This document shows, piece after piece, positions 27,324 to 33,494 of a DNA stretch of 33,494 nucleotides. Position numbers and translations under genes: made by a program. A model generated the notes under the pieces. That model was not told the DNA's origin and searched no databases. It was given only the letters and a program-made list of their open reading frames with translations. The stretch's first letter is position 1. The number at the start of each line of letters is the position of its first letter. The stretch comes from Desulfuromonadales bacterium (GTDB lineage: Bacteria; Desulfobacterota; Desulfuromonadia; Desulfuromonadales; Geopsychrobacteraceae): the NCBI GenBank assembly GCA_016931615.1, contig JAFGEL010000019.1, positions 1-33,494 on the forward strand. The letters are read 5' to 3'.

Positions 27324-27707
27324 ATGAAAAGTAGATTTCTGACCCTCATTGTGATGGTTGCGTTTCTCGCGGCCTGCGCACCCCACCAGGCTCTCATTCA
27401 ATCTGAACCGCCGGGAGCCCTGGTCACGATCAACGGCAAGACCGTCGGTGAAACCCCGGTTTATTACGATTACAATCTCAGCCGGGGAAAACAGCACCAG
27501 GTTCAGATTTCCCGGACCGGCTACGAACAGGTCGACCTGACCATCAAGGCCGACAAGACCGACAGTACAGCGATGCAACGTTGGCTGATGGCCGGAGTGG
27601 TCTGGAGCCCGCTGTGGCTCGGGACCTTCTTCACCAAAAAACTGAAAGAGAGTTATCTTTTTGTCATGAAGCGGGATAAACCGCAACTGACTGCCCAGCT
27701 TGATTAA
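27324..27707 (+). CDS. PEGA-domain lipoprotein
   Basis: A 127-residue protein with a lipoprotein signal peptide (FLAAC, Cys about 18). A PEGA domain follows (about 25-75: SEPPGALVTINGKTVGETPVYYDYNLSRGKQHQVQISRTGYE), a small beta fold thought to sit at cell surfaces. A hydrophobic stretch (WLMAGVVWSPLWLG) and a basic C-terminus end the protein. The start is ATG 27324, with AGGAG upstream; an earlier ATG eight codons before lacks a ribosome binding site. It stands alone, with about 225 bp before it in which no clear promoter was found. Function unknown. Confidence 0.8.
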   Translation: MKSRFLTLIVMVAFLAACAPHQALIQSEPPGALVTINGKTVGETPVYYDYNLSRGKQHQVQISRTGYEQVDLTIKADKTDSTAMQRWLMAGVVWSPLWLGTFFTKKLKESYLFVMKRDKPQLTAQLD

Positions 27708-27743
27708 AAGCCTTTTTTACTAGAAAAATCCTGATCCTCAAGA

Positions 27744-27765
27744 GCCCGTTCTGCTCAGAACGGGC
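27744..27765. repeat. Perfect 10-bp inverted repeat (stem-loop) after the PEGA gene
   Basis: GCCCGTTCTG and CAGAACGGGC flank a two-base centre. The stem is perfect but neither side has a T-run, so it is not a typical intrinsic terminator. It could be a transcript-end hairpin or a protein-binding palindrome. Confidence 0.6.
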
Positions 27766-27896
27766 AGTCGGGCCTGTTCGCCCTCATCCCGACAAACCCT
27801 TTCTCCAGAGCTTCCCGCTTGGCAATTACGTTATTGTCGATTATGATGTCAGTCTATCGATCCTTCACAAACGACTGTCGATACATGGAGTGAGTC

Positions 27897-28229
27897 ATGG
27901 CCAATAAACGATGTCCAAAATGCGGCGAGCCTCTCAAGGGAGAGTACTGGTGTCATGCCTGTAAAACCGTCCTCAAATGCCCGATTCCGGGTTGTGAGGC
28001 GACGATCAAACCCGGTGCCACTGAGTGCCCACGCTGTGGACTTTTTTTCGAGGACTATCTCAACGGCCGCAAAATGTATCGCCGTTGCCCGAAATGTAAA
28101 AAGAAGCAGGGCCTGTCCGAGCAGCAGTGCCGCTTTTGCCGGCATTGGTTCAACTGTCCAACCTGCGGTGAAAAGGTTTCGACCAACACCGTCCTGACCT
28201 GTCCGCGCTGCGGAACATCACTGCGCTGA
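27897..28229 (+). CDS. Small protein with four zinc ribbons
   Basis: A 110-residue protein with 16 cysteines arranged as eight pairs: CPKC, CHAC, CPIPGC, CPRC, CPKC, CRFC, CPTC, CPRC. They can be grouped as four consecutive zinc ribbons, the third and fourth separated from the first two by a short acidic/aromatic linker (FFEDYLNGRKMYR). There is no signal peptide or membrane segment. Such proteins usually act as structural or binding modules; no enzymatic motif is present. ATG 27897 has GGAG upstream. It is monocistronic in appearance, with strong hairpins before (27744-27765) and after (28238-28262). Confidence 0.8.
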   Translation: MANKRCPKCGEPLKGEYWCHACKTVLKCPIPGCEATIKPGATECPRCGLFFEDYLNGRKMYRRCPKCKKKQGLSEQQCRFCRHWFNCPTCGEKVSTNTVLTCPRCGTSLR

Positions 28230-28237
28230 AATCACCT

Positions 28238-28262
28238 CGGGCCGTAGCTTGACTACGGCCCG
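28238..28262 (+). terminator. Strong hairpin after the zinc-ribbon gene
   Basis: CGGGCCGTAG (28238-28247) pairs with CTACGGCCCG (28253-28262) around a 5-base loop, with one further T-A pair outside. It lies nine bases after the stop codon. The lack of a T-run makes termination uncertain, but it would protect the transcript's 3' end. Confidence 0.55.
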
Positions 28263-28355
28263 AAACAGCTCATTCCACGCCATTTTCTGGACTTCCCCAG
28301 AAAAACCTGCTAACTTCTTGAAAACACTTTAACTTCTCTTTTTAAGCGGGGATCC

Positions 28356-29771
28356 ATGCTGACTGTCCTACTGGCCATTCTGTGGATAATCTCTTTTCTG
28401 TCTGCCGGACACGCCCTGCTGACCAAACGTGACCCGCGTGCATCATTGGGATGGATCGTCACCTGCCTGGCTATTCCCGGCATCGGTGCTTTTTTTTACT
28501 GGGTTCTCGGGGTTAATCGCATTCGTACCCGCGCCCGCGAATTACAGAAACAGGGGCAGGGCATGCACTGGCTGCATGTCGATCAACCGCCCCACCCCAC
28601 GGACATCAGACACTTCCCCGAAAGCGATACCAGCCAGTCATTGATCAGGCTGTCCGATGCAGTCACCAGAAGACCGCTGACTTACGGCAACAAAGTCACC
28701 GTCCTCTATAATGGCGAACAGGCTTATCCGGCCATGCTCGATGCGATCAGATCCGCCCGGGAATCGGTCTTTCTGGCCAGTTATATTCTCAAAGCCGACC
28801 AGACCGGACATGATTTTGCCACAGAATTGATCGCAGCGGCCGAACGGGGTGTTGATGTCAGGGTCCTGATAGATGCCTTTGGTGAACTCTATTCACTTAA
28901 AAAAGTCCGACACAGATTCCGCCACACCAAAGTCAAGTCGATGACATTTCTCCCCTTGACGCTATTGCGAAGTTTCTATTTCAACCTGAGGAACCATCGC
29001 AAACTACTGATTGTCGATAACTGTTGCGCCTTTACCGGTGGCATGAATATCCGCGACCGCCACCTGGTTCTAGGTGGCAGGAAAAACCCGGTGATCGACA
29101 TTCATTTCCACCTCGAAGGGCCGGTCTGTGAACAATTACGTGACGCTTTTATGGAAGACTGGCATTTTGCCTCGGGAGAAAAGCGCGAACCGCGCGAATG
29201 GCCCACTCCTCGCGTGGTGGGACAGGCCTGCTGTCGCGGCATCAGTGCCGGGCCGAACGAAAAGCATGAGAAATTGAACTGGATCGTGATCGGGGCCTTA
29301 TCCTGTGCCCGGTCTCATATTCGCCTCATGACCCCGTATTTTATCCCCACCCGGGCGCAGCTGGCCGCGATCAATGCCGCCTCCCTACGCGGTGTCCGGG
29401 TCGATATTCTGCTCCCCGAAAAAAACAATCTGCCCTACGTGGCCTGGGCATCCAACGCCTACCTGTTTGAACTGCTCGAACACAAGACCCGGATTTTTTT
29501 TCAACCTCCACCTTTTGTGCACAGTAAGATGCTGCTGATTGACAACGAGTACGCACTTGTCGGATCGGCCAACATTGATCCGAGAAGCCTGCGCCTGAAC
29601 TTTGAATTTAACGTTGAGATCTTTGATACGGGGACACTCGATGAACTTGTGCGACATTTTGATCACTGCCGCGATCGATCCAAGGCGGTAACTCTTGAAG
29701 AGATGGACAGTCGTCCCCTGTCACTGCGCTTGAGAGATTCTTTCTGCAAGCTGTTTTCTCCATACCTATGA
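28356..29771 (+). CDS. cls: Cardiolipin synthase (phospholipase D family)
   Basis: A 471-residue enzyme. Two N-terminal hydrophobic segments (about 3-20 and 32-52, with the family's KRDPRASLGWI between them) anchor it in the inner membrane. Both catalytic HKD motifs are intact: His214-x-Lys216-x4-Asp221, followed by GGMNI, and His389-x-Lys391-x4-Asp396, followed by GSANIDPRS. It condenses two phosphatidylglycerol molecules (or an equivalent pair) to cardiolipin. The ATG follows AGCGGGGA. It is the second cls in this window; the partial one at the left edge has a different N-terminus, so they are diverged paralogues. Confidence 0.95.
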   Translation: MLTVLLAILWIISFLSAGHALLTKRDPRASLGWIVTCLAIPGIGAFFYWVLGVNRIRTRARELQKQGQGMHWLHVDQPPHPTDIRHFPESDTSQSLIRLSDAVTRRPLTYGNKVTVLYNGEQAYPAMLDAIRSARESVFLASYILKADQTGHDFATELIAAAERGVDVRVLIDAFGELYSLKKVRHRFRHTKVKSMTFLPLTLLRSFYFNLRNHRKLLIVDNCCAFTGGMNIRDRHLVLGGRKNPVIDIHFHLEGPVCEQLRDAFMEDWHFASGEKREPREWPTPRVVGQACCRGISAGPNEKHEKLNWIVIGALSCARSHIRLMTPYFIPTRAQLAAINAASLRGVRVDILLPEKNNLPYVAWASNAYLFELLEHKTRIFFQPPPFVHSKMLLIDNEYALVGSANIDPRSLRLNFEFNVEIFDTGTLDELVRHFDHCRDRSKAVTLEEMDSRPLSLRLRDSFCKLFSPYL

Positions 29772-29800
29772 TTTATCAACCGAAAAAGAAGGAGGCCACC

Positions 29801-29986
29801 ATGCCGACCGTAACTTTTGATGGCCCCGCCATCAGCGATATCGACATCAAACGGACTTTAGCCAGGGAAGTCACTGTCGCTGCAGCCAAAGCTTATGGGT
29901 TTCCGGAAGACAAGATTATTGTCGTTATCAAGGAAAATCGCCCGGAAAATGTGAGCGTCGGAGGGATACTGGTCGCTGACAGATGA
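29801..29986 (+). CDS. Small tautomerase-like protein (4-oxalocrotonate tautomerase family)
   Basis: A 61-residue protein beginning MPTVTFDGP. Removal of Met would leave Pro at the N-terminus, the catalytic base of this family. Length, the helix TLAREVTVAAAKAYG, the P-x-D/E-x-I-x-V strand and the terminal ENRPENVSVGG loop fit the 4-OT fold. The start is chosen by a perfect ribosome binding site (AAGGAGG) before ATG 29801. A longer frame from 29768 overlaps the cls stop but would bury the Pro. The substrate is unknown. It follows cls closely and ends at a bidirectional terminator. Confidence 0.75.
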   Translation: MPTVTFDGPAISDIDIKRTLAREVTVAAAKAYGFPEDKIIVVIKENRPENVSVGGILVADR

Positions 29987-29988
29987 GA

Positions 29989-30016
29989 AAAGGCCGCTGA
30001 GGGGGAGCGGCCTTTA
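29989..30016. terminator. Bidirectional rho-independent terminator
   Basis: AAGGCCGCT and AGCGGCCTT pair around a 7-base loop, with A bases before and T bases after. It ends the cls-tautomerase transcript (plus strand, just after 29986). In the other direction it ends the cpxR-cpxA-selenoprotein transcript, 13 bases after its distal stop codon at 30029. Confidence 0.85.
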
Positions 30017-30028
30017 TCTGCTGTTCAA

Positions 30029-30187
30029 TTATTGCTTTTCGTCTGCTTTTGAAGCAGGGGTCTGCTTACCGTCACGCGGAAGCTGGCAACTGTCGGACAT
30101 TCATGTCTGAACTCCCATCCGTGGTAGAATCCAGCGATTCAGAATAAACCAGACAGCGAAAATACCGAGAAAATAAAGCCAATCCAT
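30029..30187 (-). CDS. Probable small membrane selenoprotein with an in-frame TGA (Sec) codon
   Basis: ATG 30187 has an excellent ribosome binding site (AAGGAG, seven bases upstream). The first 28 codons encode one membrane segment (WLYFLGIFAVWFIL, about residues 3-16), then NRWILPRMGVQT. Codon 29 is TGA (30103-30101). The same frame continues for 23 codons (MSDSC, then a Lys/Asp-rich tail) to TAA at 30029. If the TGA is read as selenocysteine, the protein has 53 residues and a U-x4-C pair just outside the membrane. A stem-loop suited to be a SECIS element follows the TGA. The gene lies 64 bp after the cpxA-like gene on the same strand and ends just before a terminator. Alternatives are a 28-residue protein ending at TGA, or two tiny ORFs (TGAATG). 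Selenocysteine decoding is inferred; no selA/B/C/D is in the window. Confidence 0.6.
30060..30087 (-). promoter_or_regulatory. Candidate bacterial SECIS stem-loop
   Basis: Starting 13 bases after the TGA, the minus strand can fold with GCCAGCTTCCG on one side and CGGTAAGCAGAC on the other. Eight or nine pairs form around a 5-base loop CGTGA, with one bulged T and two mismatches in the lower stem. The loop begins 24 bases after the TGA and has G in its second position, both within the published bacterial SECIS pattern. The fold was made by hand. Confidence 0.5.
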
Positions 30188-30251
30188 TAAAGATCTCCTT
30201 TTAAGTTACATTTTTCAGTGTATCCTGGATATCAAAGGCTGTGCAACTTTT

Positions 30252-31625
30252 TTAATTATTCAATGGCAGAATGATTTTCACTGCCAACCCTCCATCAGGA
30301 CGATTTTTTGCCGCTATCGACCCCCCGTGAAGATGGACGCTCCGCTCGGCAATCGCCAGACCGATGCCTGTCCCTCCCGTTTCTCGCTCGCGAGCGTCGG
30401 CAACGCGATAAAAAGGATCAAACAGTTTTTCAAGGGTTTCTTCGGGCACACCCGGTCCCTGATCAACAATCTCAATGACCAGTTCATCGACTTCCCGACG
30501 CATCCGGACATGCACTTCGGAATGATCGGCAGTGTACTTTACGGCATTACGGATGACATTTTCAAAAGCCTGTTTCAACAGCTCGGGTGAGCCTTTGACA
30601 AAAAGATGCTCGGCGCTGGCAAACAACACCGTGCAGTGACGTGTTTCAGCTTCGTAATTCGCATCCTGAACCAGCCGTTCAAGGAGATCAAACAGGTCAA
30701 CATTTTCAAACGTGATGTTTTCAGCACTGGTTTCAAAGCGGGTCAGGCTGAGCAGTTGACCGATCATGGTATTCATCCGCTCGGCTTCGAGTTCAATCCT
30801 CTCAAGGGCTTTCTGCCGCGCTGCTGCGTTAGCATTATTACGAATCAATTCCAGGGCGATACCAAGACGGGTCAGAGGCGAGCGCAATTCGTGCGAAATA
30901 TCCCGAAGCAATCGTTTTTGTGACCCGATCAAAGACTCTATCTTGGTCGCCATCTCGTCAAAATCGTGCGCCAGGGCTGAAATTTCATTCTTGCCTTTGA
31001 TCCGTTTTCCGATTCTGACCGACAGATCCCCCGAGGCAAAACTGCGCGTTGCTTCGCGCAGCTTGGTGATCGGGGCCGTCAGCGAGCGGGCCAAAACAAA
31101 ACAGACCCCCGCTGTGACCACGAGCAGAATCAGCAGTTGCCAACCCAGAAATCCGTGAGTAATTCCCCTCAACAGGTGCTGTTTTGGAGGCCTGTCCGGA
31201 AGATTCATCGCCACAACATAAGTTTTGCCGGAAAGTCCCTTGACCAGACTCGCCAGACCGTTGCGCTCACCCATCATCGGAAACACCACTTCGCCACTGC
31301 GCAGCGCCCGTTGCGCCATGTGCTGCATCCGCCGCGGAACCCGCTCGTAGGTTAAGGGCTGGGCAAGGTGATCAAAAAGGAGCAACTGAATTCCCGATTC
31401 GTCCTGCAGCTCATGCAGATACTCCTGAAGGTCTTCAAGCCCCTCTCGTTCATATTCGCGGATGGCGTCACGACCATATTTGACGATTGCAGCGCGGGCA
31501 AAGTTCTGGTGAGCAAGGGGAGGAAACTCCTGATCGCGAAAAAACGTCAAGACAACCACAGCCCCGGAAACCAGCAGGATAATCAGTAAAAAATAGAGGA
31601 ATATTTTCAGAAACAGGCTGCGCAT
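30252..31625 (-). CDS. cpxA: CpxA-like envelope stress sensor histidine kinase
   Basis: A 457-residue membrane kinase. Membrane segments at about 8-28 and 160-180 enclose a periplasmic sensor. HAMP (about 182-235), HisKA with His245 (RDISHELRSPLTRL) and the ATPase domain follow (N box ENVIRNAVKYT, G1 DQGPGVPEE, F box DPFYRV, G2 GGTGIGLAI). The segment ARERETGGTGIGLAI and the ISHELR box resemble E. coli CpxA closely. It should phosphorylate the regulator encoded upstream, whose stop overlaps its start by one base (TGATG). It senses envelope stress in E. coli; the signal here is not known. Confidence 0.88.
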   Translation of the reverse strand: MRSLFLKIFLYFLLIILLVSGAVVVLTFFRDQEFPPLAHQNFARAAIVKYGRDAIREYEREGLEDLQEYLHELQDESGIQLLLFDHLAQPLTYERVPRRMQHMAQRALRSGEVVFPMMGERNGLASLVKGLSGKTYVVAMNLPDRPPKQHLLRGITHGFLGWQLLILLVVTAGVCFVLARSLTAPITKLREATRSFASGDLSVRIGKRIKGKNEISALAHDFDEMATKIESLIGSQKRLLRDISHELRSPLTRLGIALELIRNNANAAARQKALERIELEAERMNTMIGQLLSLTRFETSAENITFENVDLFDLLERLVQDANYEAETRHCTVLFASAEHLFVKGSPELLKQAFENVIRNAVKYTADHSEVHVRMRREVDELVIEIVDQGPGVPEETLEKLFDPFYRVADARERETGGTGIGLAIAERSVHLHGGSIAAKNRPDGGLAVKIILPLNN

Positions 31626-32335
31626 CAGGACTGGCTCTCCGGAAGAGAATACAGGTAGCCGACACTTCTGATTGTGCGGATTCTTTCGGTCGAACCCGCG
31701 TAATGCCCGAGCTTTTTCCGCAGGGCACTGACATGGACATCAATACTGCGATCATAAGCGGAAAGCCGCCGTCCCAGCACTTTCTCCACCAGGGTTTCGC
31801 GGCTGACCACTTCACCGGCATGGTCAAGAAGAACACTCAGCAGGTTGAATTCAACCGAGGTTAGATCGATCGGCTGACCGTTGCATTTGACGCTGCGGCT
31901 GGTTGGACAGAGGACAACATCACCAACCCTTCGCTCCGCTGGGAGCTCTTTTGTTCTTGCCCCGGGAGAGACCGTCTCCATCCGGCGTTGAATGGCCCTT
32001 ATCCGTGCCACCAGTTCACGGGGATTGAACGGCTTCGGCAGATAATCATCCGCCCCCAGTTCCAATCCGACGATTCGATCAACATCATCGCCACGGGCCG
32101 TTAACATGATCACCGGGATCTGGCTTTTTTCACGGATTTTTCTTAACACGTCAAAACCATTAAGGCCGGGCAGCATCACATCGAGAACGATCAGCGTATA
32201 GTCACCTTCCAGAGCCTGGGCAGCACCTTTTTCACCCTGGTTGACGCTATCAACAGCGAACCCCTCACTGCCGAGATACTCAGCCAGTAGCTCACAGAGT
32301 TCGGTGTCATCGTCTATAACCAGAATCTGGTCCAT
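31625..32335 (-). CDS. cpxR: CpxR-like OmpR-family response regulator
   Basis: A 236-residue regulator. The receiver domain (1-120) has Asp9/Asp10, phosphoacceptor Asp52 (VLDVMLPG) and Lys101 or nearby (LPKPFNPRELVARI). The winged-helix domain (about 140-232) includes VLGRRLSAYDRSIDVHVSALRKKLG and IRSVGYLY, close to the matching stretch of E. coli CpxR. The start is ATG 32335, with AAGGAG upstream; another ATG five codons earlier is the weaker choice. Two CpxR-type boxes lie in the divergent region before it, suggesting autoregulation and control of the spy-like gene. Confidence 0.9.
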   Translation of the reverse strand: MDQILVIDDDTELCELLAEYLGSEGFAVDSVNQGEKGAAQALEGDYTLIVLDVMLPGLNGFDVLRKIREKSQIPVIMLTARGDDVDRIVGLELGADDYLPKPFNPRELVARIRAIQRRMETVSPGARTKELPAERRVGDVVLCPTSRSVKCNGQPIDLTSVEFNLLSVLLDHAGEVVSRETLVEKVLGRRLSAYDRSIDVHVSALRKKLGHYAGSTERIRTIRSVGYLYSLPESQS

Positions 32336-32389
32336 AAAACTCTCCTTCATTGAACAGCTCTATCATAGCGTCTTGAACTGTCGGGGGCT

Positions 32390-32404
32390 GTAAAGAATTG
32401 TTAA
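32390..32404 (+). promoter_or_regulatory. CpxR-type box, one mismatch
   Basis: GTAAAGAATTGTTAA fits the E. coli CpxR direct repeat GTAAA-N5-GTAAA with one mismatch. It lies about 55 bp upstream of the cpxR-like start codon, near a possible cpxR -10 (TATGAT, minus strand, 32367-32362). Confidence 0.5.
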
Positions 32405-32432
32405 GACTCAAATCTGAACCCCGAAGCTCATC

Positions 32433-32447
32433 TTTACATAACTTTAC
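32433..32447 (-). promoter_or_regulatory. CpxR-type box, exact match
   Basis: On the minus strand GTAAAGTTATGTAAA is an exact GTAAA-N5-GTAAA direct repeat. It is centred about 63 bp upstream of the inferred start of the spy-like transcript, a fitting place for an activator. Confidence 0.72.
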
Positions 32448-32490
32448 ACAATCCATACAGCTCTTAACCCACACTTCAGATACTTTGCCT

Positions 32491-32496
32491 TATAGT
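32491..32496 (+). promoter_or_regulatory. Candidate -10 box of the spy-like gene
   Basis: TATAGT matches the -10 consensus at five of six positions, but no recognisable -35 stands 16-18 bases before it (CCCACA). That pattern fits an activator-dependent promoter, here probably helped by the CpxR-type box at 32433-32447. Confidence 0.45.
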
Positions 32497-32548
32497 CTCT
32501 CCATCAGCAACAAACAACCTGAACATTCACTGAAAAAAGGAGCATATT

Positions 32549-33145
32549 ATGAAAAAGCTTACGACCACCTCAGCACTTCTGATTACAGTTCTGTTCGTCG
32601 CGACCAGCGCTTTCGCCTGGCCCGGTCATTCCGGCGGAAAACGTTACTCCGACTGCGACCGTGGCGGCAAGGGGATGAGCTATGAGCAACATGAAGAGCG
32701 GATAGAAAATCGTCTGGACAGAATGGCCGTCATTCTCGACCTGAGCGAAAAGCAGAAAGATCAGATTGAAGATCTTCACGAGAAGCACTGGCAGGAGCGC
32801 CAGGCCATGCGTGCAGAGATGCAGGCCAGCCGCGATGAGCTGCGTGAAGATAAATTTGATCGCGACTTCAATGAAAAAGAGTTCAGGGCAAAAGCTGAAA
32901 AGCATGCCCAGCTGAAAACCGAAATGATGGTTCAGAAAGCCAAGCACAAGCAGGATATCATGGCCGTCCTCACCCCCGAACAGCAGGAAAAAGCCGCTAA
33001 GTTATGGGATATGCGCGGCGAAAGGGGCGAAGGCCGCCATTGTCAGAAAGACGGCAGGGGTTACGGTCAGCGCAACTGTGGCGATGATTGCGACGATTAC
33101 AAAGGTCGCGGCCAAAAAGGCAAAGGCTACCGCTACGACGACTGA
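32549..33145 (+). CDS. Spy/CpxP-family periplasmic chaperone or stress protein
   Basis: A 198-residue protein with a signal peptide (residues 1-23, AFA-W). The mature part is helical with the family's two L-[ST]-x-x-Q repeats, LSEKQ (65-69) and LTPEQ (141-145), and a charged helical region between them. The C-terminal 45 residues are rich in Gly, Asp, Arg, His and Cys (RHCQ, NCG, DCDD), a possible metal-binding tail not seen in E. coli Spy or CpxP; another Cys lies near residue 36. ATG 32549 has AAGGAG seven bases upstream. It is divergent from cpxR-cpxA, as cpxP is in E. coli. It may act as a chaperone or as an inhibitor of the kinase. A strong terminator follows. Confidence 0.85.
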   Translation: MKKLTTTSALLITVLFVATSAFAWPGHSGGKRYSDCDRGGKGMSYEQHEERIENRLDRMAVILDLSEKQKDQIEDLHEKHWQERQAMRAEMQASRDELREDKFDRDFNEKEFRAKAEKHAQLKTEMMVQKAKHKQDIMAVLTPEQQEKAAKLWDMRGERGEGRHCQKDGRGYGQRNCGDDCDDYKGRGQKGKGYRYDD

Positions 33146-33169
33146 TACCCTCTTAAATATCAGCATAAC

Positions 33170-33207
33170 AAAAACGGGCTGCCCTCAACGGGTGGCCCGT
33201 TTTTTTA
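33170..33207 (+). terminator. Rho-independent terminator of the spy-like gene
   Basis: AAACGGGC pairs with GCCCGTTT, with further pairing between GCCC and GGGT inside, followed by a run of more than seven T. It lies about 25 bp after the stop codon. Confidence 0.88.
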
Positions 33208-33374
33208 TTTAATGAGGAACGGACTTGGCCCTTTTCAGCTGAACTTTATCTGCTAAACTGATTTTTAAAGCCTTTTACTCACTGTAGGTCTTTACTTTTT
33301 TCTTGCCAAAAGAATCACGCCAACTCGGTTCGTTGAGTGAAAACAGAGAAAGTCTCTCAAGAGGAGGTTACATC

Positions 33375-33440
33375 ATGAAAAAAAATGCTTGTTTTATTGG
33401 CGGGAGTCATTGCTGTCTCATAGTTTTAAATAAGCTGTAA
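33375..33440 (+). pseudogene. Broken signal-peptide gene with an A8 tract
   Basis: A perfect ribosome binding site (AGAGGAGG) precedes ATG 33375. Read directly, the frame gives a 21-residue peptide (MKKNACFIGG...) that resembles nothing. If one A of the eight-A tract is removed, the same DNA reads MKKMLVLLAGVIAVS and then TAG, a typical start of an export signal peptide. This points to a gene whose start survives but which is frameshifted and cut short, or to a sequencing error in the A-tract plus an early stop. The last 55 bp of the window show no continuing frame. Nothing else was seen in 33208-33374 apart from a small AGAGA/TCTCT hairpin before the ribosome binding site. Confidence 0.45.
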
Positions 33441-33494
33441 CTGGTCAATTTGTGGTTCTTTTTTTGGCTTAGGTGGCATGAACAGGTCCCATAA

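Noticed and set aside
27821..27840. Sigma-54-like TTGGCA before the zinc-ribbon gene
   Set aside because: The -12 element lacks GC, so it is not a credible promoter.
33428..33494. Minus-strand frame at the right edge (MPPKPKKEPQIDQLQ) that might be a transposase fragment
   Set aside because: Too short at the window edge and no recognisable transposase motif or inverted repeat.
1..33494. Mobile elements, CRISPR arrays, tRNA or rRNA genes
   Set aside because: No repeat-spacer pattern, transposase, integrase, or tRNA-like fold was seen by reading; all long frames match housekeeping or envelope genes.

Overview
The window reads as chromosomal DNA of a Gram-negative deltaproteobacterium of the Desulfuromonadales/Geobacter type. 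This is inferred from gene content and protein style: an NtrC-type two-component pair next to a consensus sigma-54 promoter, a Cpx-like envelope stress system, a RelA/SpoT-TPR protein, and a probable selenoprotein. No rRNA, tRNA, CRISPR array, integrase or complete insertion sequence was found. Gene density is high, and several neighbouring genes share or abut start or stop codons.

Layout. 1-5656: a truncated cardiolipin synthase and a TesA-like esterase on the minus strand, divergent from a YbbA/YbbP-type ABC exporter and a DUF945-like protein. 5657-8600: an unknown protein, a RelA/SpoT-synthetase + TPR protein and a YdfG-type dehydrogenase, joined by two zero-gap convergent junctions. 8683-14265 (minus): a possible 42-residue ORF, a LapA-domain membrane protein, an HtrA protease with a coupled single-domain response regulator, then an NtrC-type activator and its histidine kinase. 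14429-15542 (minus): tatB-tatC. 15749-27098 (plus): nadA, mfd, two SurA/PpiC-type periplasmic chaperones, a degenerate GGDEF protein, pdxA and uvrA. 27324-29986 (plus): a PEGA lipoprotein, a four-zinc-ribbon protein, a second (complete) cardiolipin synthase and a small tautomerase. 30029-32335 (minus): cpxR-cpxA-like genes followed by a small membrane ORF interrupted by one in-frame TGA, read here as selenocysteine. 32549-33145 (plus): a divergent Spy/CpxP-like protein. The right end holds a broken signal-peptide ORF.

How the genes work together. Envelope quality control dominates. HtrA, the SurA-like chaperones, Tat export, the NtrC-type system and the Cpx-like system with its Spy-like target all act on the envelope. 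Two local regulatory circuits can be read from the DNA. First, a consensus sigma-54 promoter with two upstream palindromes precedes the response regulator-htrA operon, beside an NtrC-type activator gene. Second, direct-repeat CpxR-type boxes lie between cpxR and the spy-like gene.

The most novel item is the 53-codon ORF at 30029-30187. It has a strong ribosome binding site, one transmembrane segment, an in-frame TGA, a stem-loop placed as a bacterial SECIS should be, and a bidirectional terminator just after its distal stop.
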